From: Herpetosiphon gulosus
GTDB taxonomy: Bacteria > Chloroflexota > Chloroflexia > Chloroflexales > Herpetosiphonaceae
Direction: 5' to 3'
Length of the DNA: 64,000 nt
NCBI RefSeq assembly: GCF_039545135.1
Contig: NZ_BAABRU010000012.1
Location: forward strand, 124,001 to 188,000
Positions 62,218 to 64,000 of this stretch are shown piece after piece (positions within the stretch are counted from its first letter, which is position 1; each line of letters starts with the position of its first letter). The notes beneath the pieces were generated by a model, which searched no databases, was not told the DNA's origin, and saw only the letters and a list, made by a program, of their open reading frames with translations. The position numbers and the translations under genes were made by a program.

Positions 62218-62915
62218 TGCAACGTATTTTAATTGTTGATGATGAACCAAGTGTGGTCGATGTAGTACGTTCGCGCTTTGAGCGCGAAGGCTTTGCAGTG
62301 GGCGAAACTGGCTCAGGCGAAGATGCCTTGGTACGCTTGCGCAACGAAACCTATGATCTATTGATTTTGGATATTGGCTTGCCTGGAATCGATGGCTTTG
62401 GGGTGTTACGCCAAATGCGAGCCGAAGGCTTTGAGCAACCAGTCATTATGCTAACTGCCCGTGCCGATGAGGTTGATCGGGTCGTCGGTTTGGAGTTGGG
62501 CGCTGACGATTATGTGGTGAAACCATTCTCCCCTCGCGAACTAGTAGCCCGAGTACGGGCATTGTTGCGGCGTACTGCCGAGGCTAGCCGTTTGCGCCAA
62601 CAGATTGGTGATGCCGCGCCAACTTCAAGTGGCTTGCAGCTTGATAATGCTCGTCGCCGCGCTACCTTCCGCGATGTGCAATTAACCTTGCGTCCCAAAG
62701 AATTCGATTTATTGGCCTATTTGGCTTCGCACCCAGGCCAAGTATTTACCCGTGAAGTGTTGCTAGGACAAGTTTGGGGCTACGATGAATATGTTGATGC
62801 CCGCACCGTCGATGTGCATATTCGGCGCTTACGCTCGAAATTAAGCGAGATCGATGCTGAATCGAATTTGATTCAGACTGAATGGGGTATTGGTTATCGC
62901 TTTATCGAAGGCTAA
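62217..62915 (+). CDS. OmpR-type response regulator
   Basis: This 232-residue regulator has a receiver domain with Asp52 (LLILDIGLPG), DD near the start and Lys in VVKPFSPREL, and an OmpR winged-helix (about 135-232; LTLRPKEFDLLAYLA, VDVHIRRLRSKL). It is translated right after cutA. No sensor kinase gene is adjacent, so its partner is elsewhere. Confidence 0.92.
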   Translation: MQRILIVDDEPSVVDVVRSRFEREGFAVGETGSGEDALVRLRNETYDLLILDIGLPGIDGFGVLRQMRAEGFEQPVIMLTARADEVDRVVGLELGADDYVVKPFSPRELVARVRALLRRTAEASRLRQQIGDAAPTSSGLQLDNARRRATFRDVQLTLRPKEFDLLAYLASHPGQVFTREVLLGQVWGYDEYVDARTVDVHIRRLRSKLSEIDAESNLIQTEWGIGYRFIEG

Positions 62916-62923
62916 AATTCTTG

Positions 62924-62952
62924 CCCCTCTCCCACAACAAGTAGGAGAGGGG
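62924..62952. terminator. REP-like hairpin terminator between convergent genes
   Basis: CCCCTCTCC (62924-62932) pairs with GGAGAGGGG (62944-62952) with an 11-base loop, followed by TATTT. It is a short member of the CCCTC family, here placed as a bidirectional terminator. Confidence 0.75.
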
Positions 62953-62965
62953 TATTTCGATTCAA

Positions 62966-63886
62966 TTAGGGCTGGCAATATTCAGCATTTTGGGTGACGC
63001 TCTCAACTTTAACCGTGGTTTTAGCCCACACCACAAATTCGCTTAAACCAACTTCGCTAGCCTGATTGCCCCAATCGTAGGTGTAGCCTAGGCGTGTCCA
63101 AGGGTAGCCATTCTTGGGATCATACGAGAGGCTGCGTTGGAGATTGAACCAATCGCGGCTAAATTCATAATCTTGTTGCGAAGAGAAGGCGCTTGGCTCA
63201 GGCATTTCGAGTTGGGCAATGCTATCGCTAATTTCAGGGTCGGGGCTGGGCCGAAACAGATCTTCGGCTGGAACCCACAAATGCACAATCCGATTTTTGC
63301 CGTTGTTGGCAGGCAAGCCCAGCAATTGCTCCAAACGTAACGTCAATGGTACATCGCTAGTTGGGACGTAGGCTTTGCAGAAGTTTTGCATTTCGGGCAC
63401 GGCGGTCACCCAAGTTTCGCGGGTGGTCGTGGTTTCTTGGCCTACCAAACTATCGTAACCATTCCACGATGTCCAAGTTGCCACCAACACTCGGCCTGTT
63501 GCTTCATCCCACACGAGGTTGCTATTGCTGGGATCGACGATCGTCAGCTTATCTGAGATTTCGCTGGGTTCGGCAATTTCGGCATCGCTGACTGCTGCCC
63601 GAAAGCGCCGTTCAAGTTCGGCTTGCTCTGGCGTAAAGGTGGCAGTTGGGGAGGCCTCAGTGGTTGCAGTCGTAGCAGGCGGATTGGTCGCGGCAACGGT
63701 TGGCTCACTTGTAGCAACTGGAACCTCGGTTGGTGCGGTTGTGGCGGTGGCGGTTGGCGGTGGCACAGTTGCTAAGGCAATTGTCCGATCCTCGGTTGTG
63801 CTTGCCCCACAGGCTGCCAAGATTGGCAAGATCAAGCCAACTGCTTGAAATTTCGCCCAGCGGCGTGCCCATAAACCTTGAGCCAT
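62966..63886 (-). CDS. lipoprotein with Thr/Pro/Ala-rich linker and unknown domain
   Basis: This 306-residue protein has a lipobox LAAC (Cys about 26), a low-complexity Thr/Ala/Pro/Val linker (about 35-90), and a conserved globular domain (about 100-306) with FCKAYVPTSDVPLTLRLEQL, GLPANNGKNRIVHLWVPAED and LFRPSPDPEISD. I recall similar segments in uncharacterised cyanobacterial proteins but no function. ATG at 63886 is preferred, as AAGGAG lies seven bases upstream; ATG at 63892 is too close to it. Confidence 0.8.
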   Translation of the reverse strand: MAQGLWARRWAKFQAVGLILPILAACGASTTEDRTIALATVPPPTATATTAPTEVPVATSEPTVAATNPPATTATTEASPTATFTPEQAELERRFRAAVSDAEIAEPSEISDKLTIVDPSNSNLVWDEATGRVLVATWTSWNGYDSLVGQETTTTRETWVTAVPEMQNFCKAYVPTSDVPLTLRLEQLLGLPANNGKNRIVHLWVPAEDLFRPSPDPEISDSIAQLEMPEPSAFSSQQDYEFSRDWFNLQRSLSYDPKNGYPWTRLGYTYDWGNQASEVGLSEFVVWAKTTVKVESVTQNAEYCQP

Positions 63887-63923
63887 GTGCATACTCCTTC
63901 CTAAAACAAGAATCCCAAATCAA

Positions 63924-63956
63924 TTGACCCAAGTGCAAAAAAACATAGTGGGTCAA
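63924..63956. repeat. inverted repeat upstream of the lipoprotein gene
   Basis: TTGACCCA (63924-63931) and TGGGTCAA (63949-63956) with a 17-base loop. It could be an operator or a terminator of a gene beyond the window. Confidence 0.4.
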
Positions 63957-64000
63957 TCAAACAAGAGCATAGCGAGCTGCTGGGTAGCTGCAAGGAAGGG

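Overview
The window looks like a chromosomal segment of a filamentous, gliding Chloroflexota bacterium, most likely Herpetosiphon or a close relative. The basis is roughly 50 percent GC, a multidomain EIIA-HPr-EI phosphotransferase, a Tad-type secretion island without an outer-membrane secretin, an S16 ribosomal protein with a Chloroflexota-style C-terminal extension, and many dispersed intergenic palindromes. The taxon call is recall-based inference; no search was run.

Layout. 1-4.2 kb: fructose utilisation (fruK partial, EIIA-HPr-EI fusion) divergent from a LacI-type regulator, with two matching palindromic operators. 4.5-6.2 kb: an arginyl-tRNA-synthetase-like protein whose two catalytic signatures are degenerate. 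6.4-9.7 kb: five tandem small membrane proteins, three of them ending in GDSSG(S/A)W, followed by a secreted gluzincin metallopeptidase. 9.7-12.8 kb: cupin, MOP flippase, QueE and QueD. 13.2-13.4 kb: tRNA-Pro(GGG) and tRNA-Leu(CAA) with a terminator. 13.4-18.8 kb: secreted glycosidase, Ogt, a transglutaminase-like protein, a LuxC-like acyl-CoA reductase and an acyl-CoA dehydrogenase. 19-25.1 kb: Tad/Flp assembly genes cpaB, cpaE, tadA, tadB, tadC plus a DUF192 gene. 25.1-27.8 kb: Ppx/GppA and an L,D-transpeptidase. 27.9-30.8 kb: ffh, rpsP, khpA and rimM. 31-33.8 kb: DoxX, a YdjM-like protein and two unknown membrane proteins. 34-37.1 kb: gyrA interrupted by an in-frame intein. 37.2-44.7 kb: winged-helix gene behind a long structured leader, hutH, SH3-like protein, mgtE and a GAF/GGDEF diguanylate cyclase. 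44.8-52.2 kb: C26 peptidase, murI, then three von Willebrand A proteins around a zinc-ribbon/pseudokinase/PP2C fusion. 52.3-56.9 kb: TspO-like protein, a two-gene acyl-CoA carboxylase unit with a probably leaderless first gene, malate dehydrogenase and a TPR protein. 57-57.8 kb: a decayed transposase. 57.8-63.9 kb: EamA transporter, HAD phosphatase, a periplasmic-type sugar-binding lipoprotein paired with a HAMP-STAS protein, CutA, an OmpR-type regulator and a lipoprotein.

Most of the window is core metabolism and information processing. The parts that stand out are the gyrA intein, the small-protein array, the degenerate ArgRS paralogue, the S16 fusion, the vWA/PP2C cluster, and at least four families of dispersed intergenic repeats, some nested inside one another.
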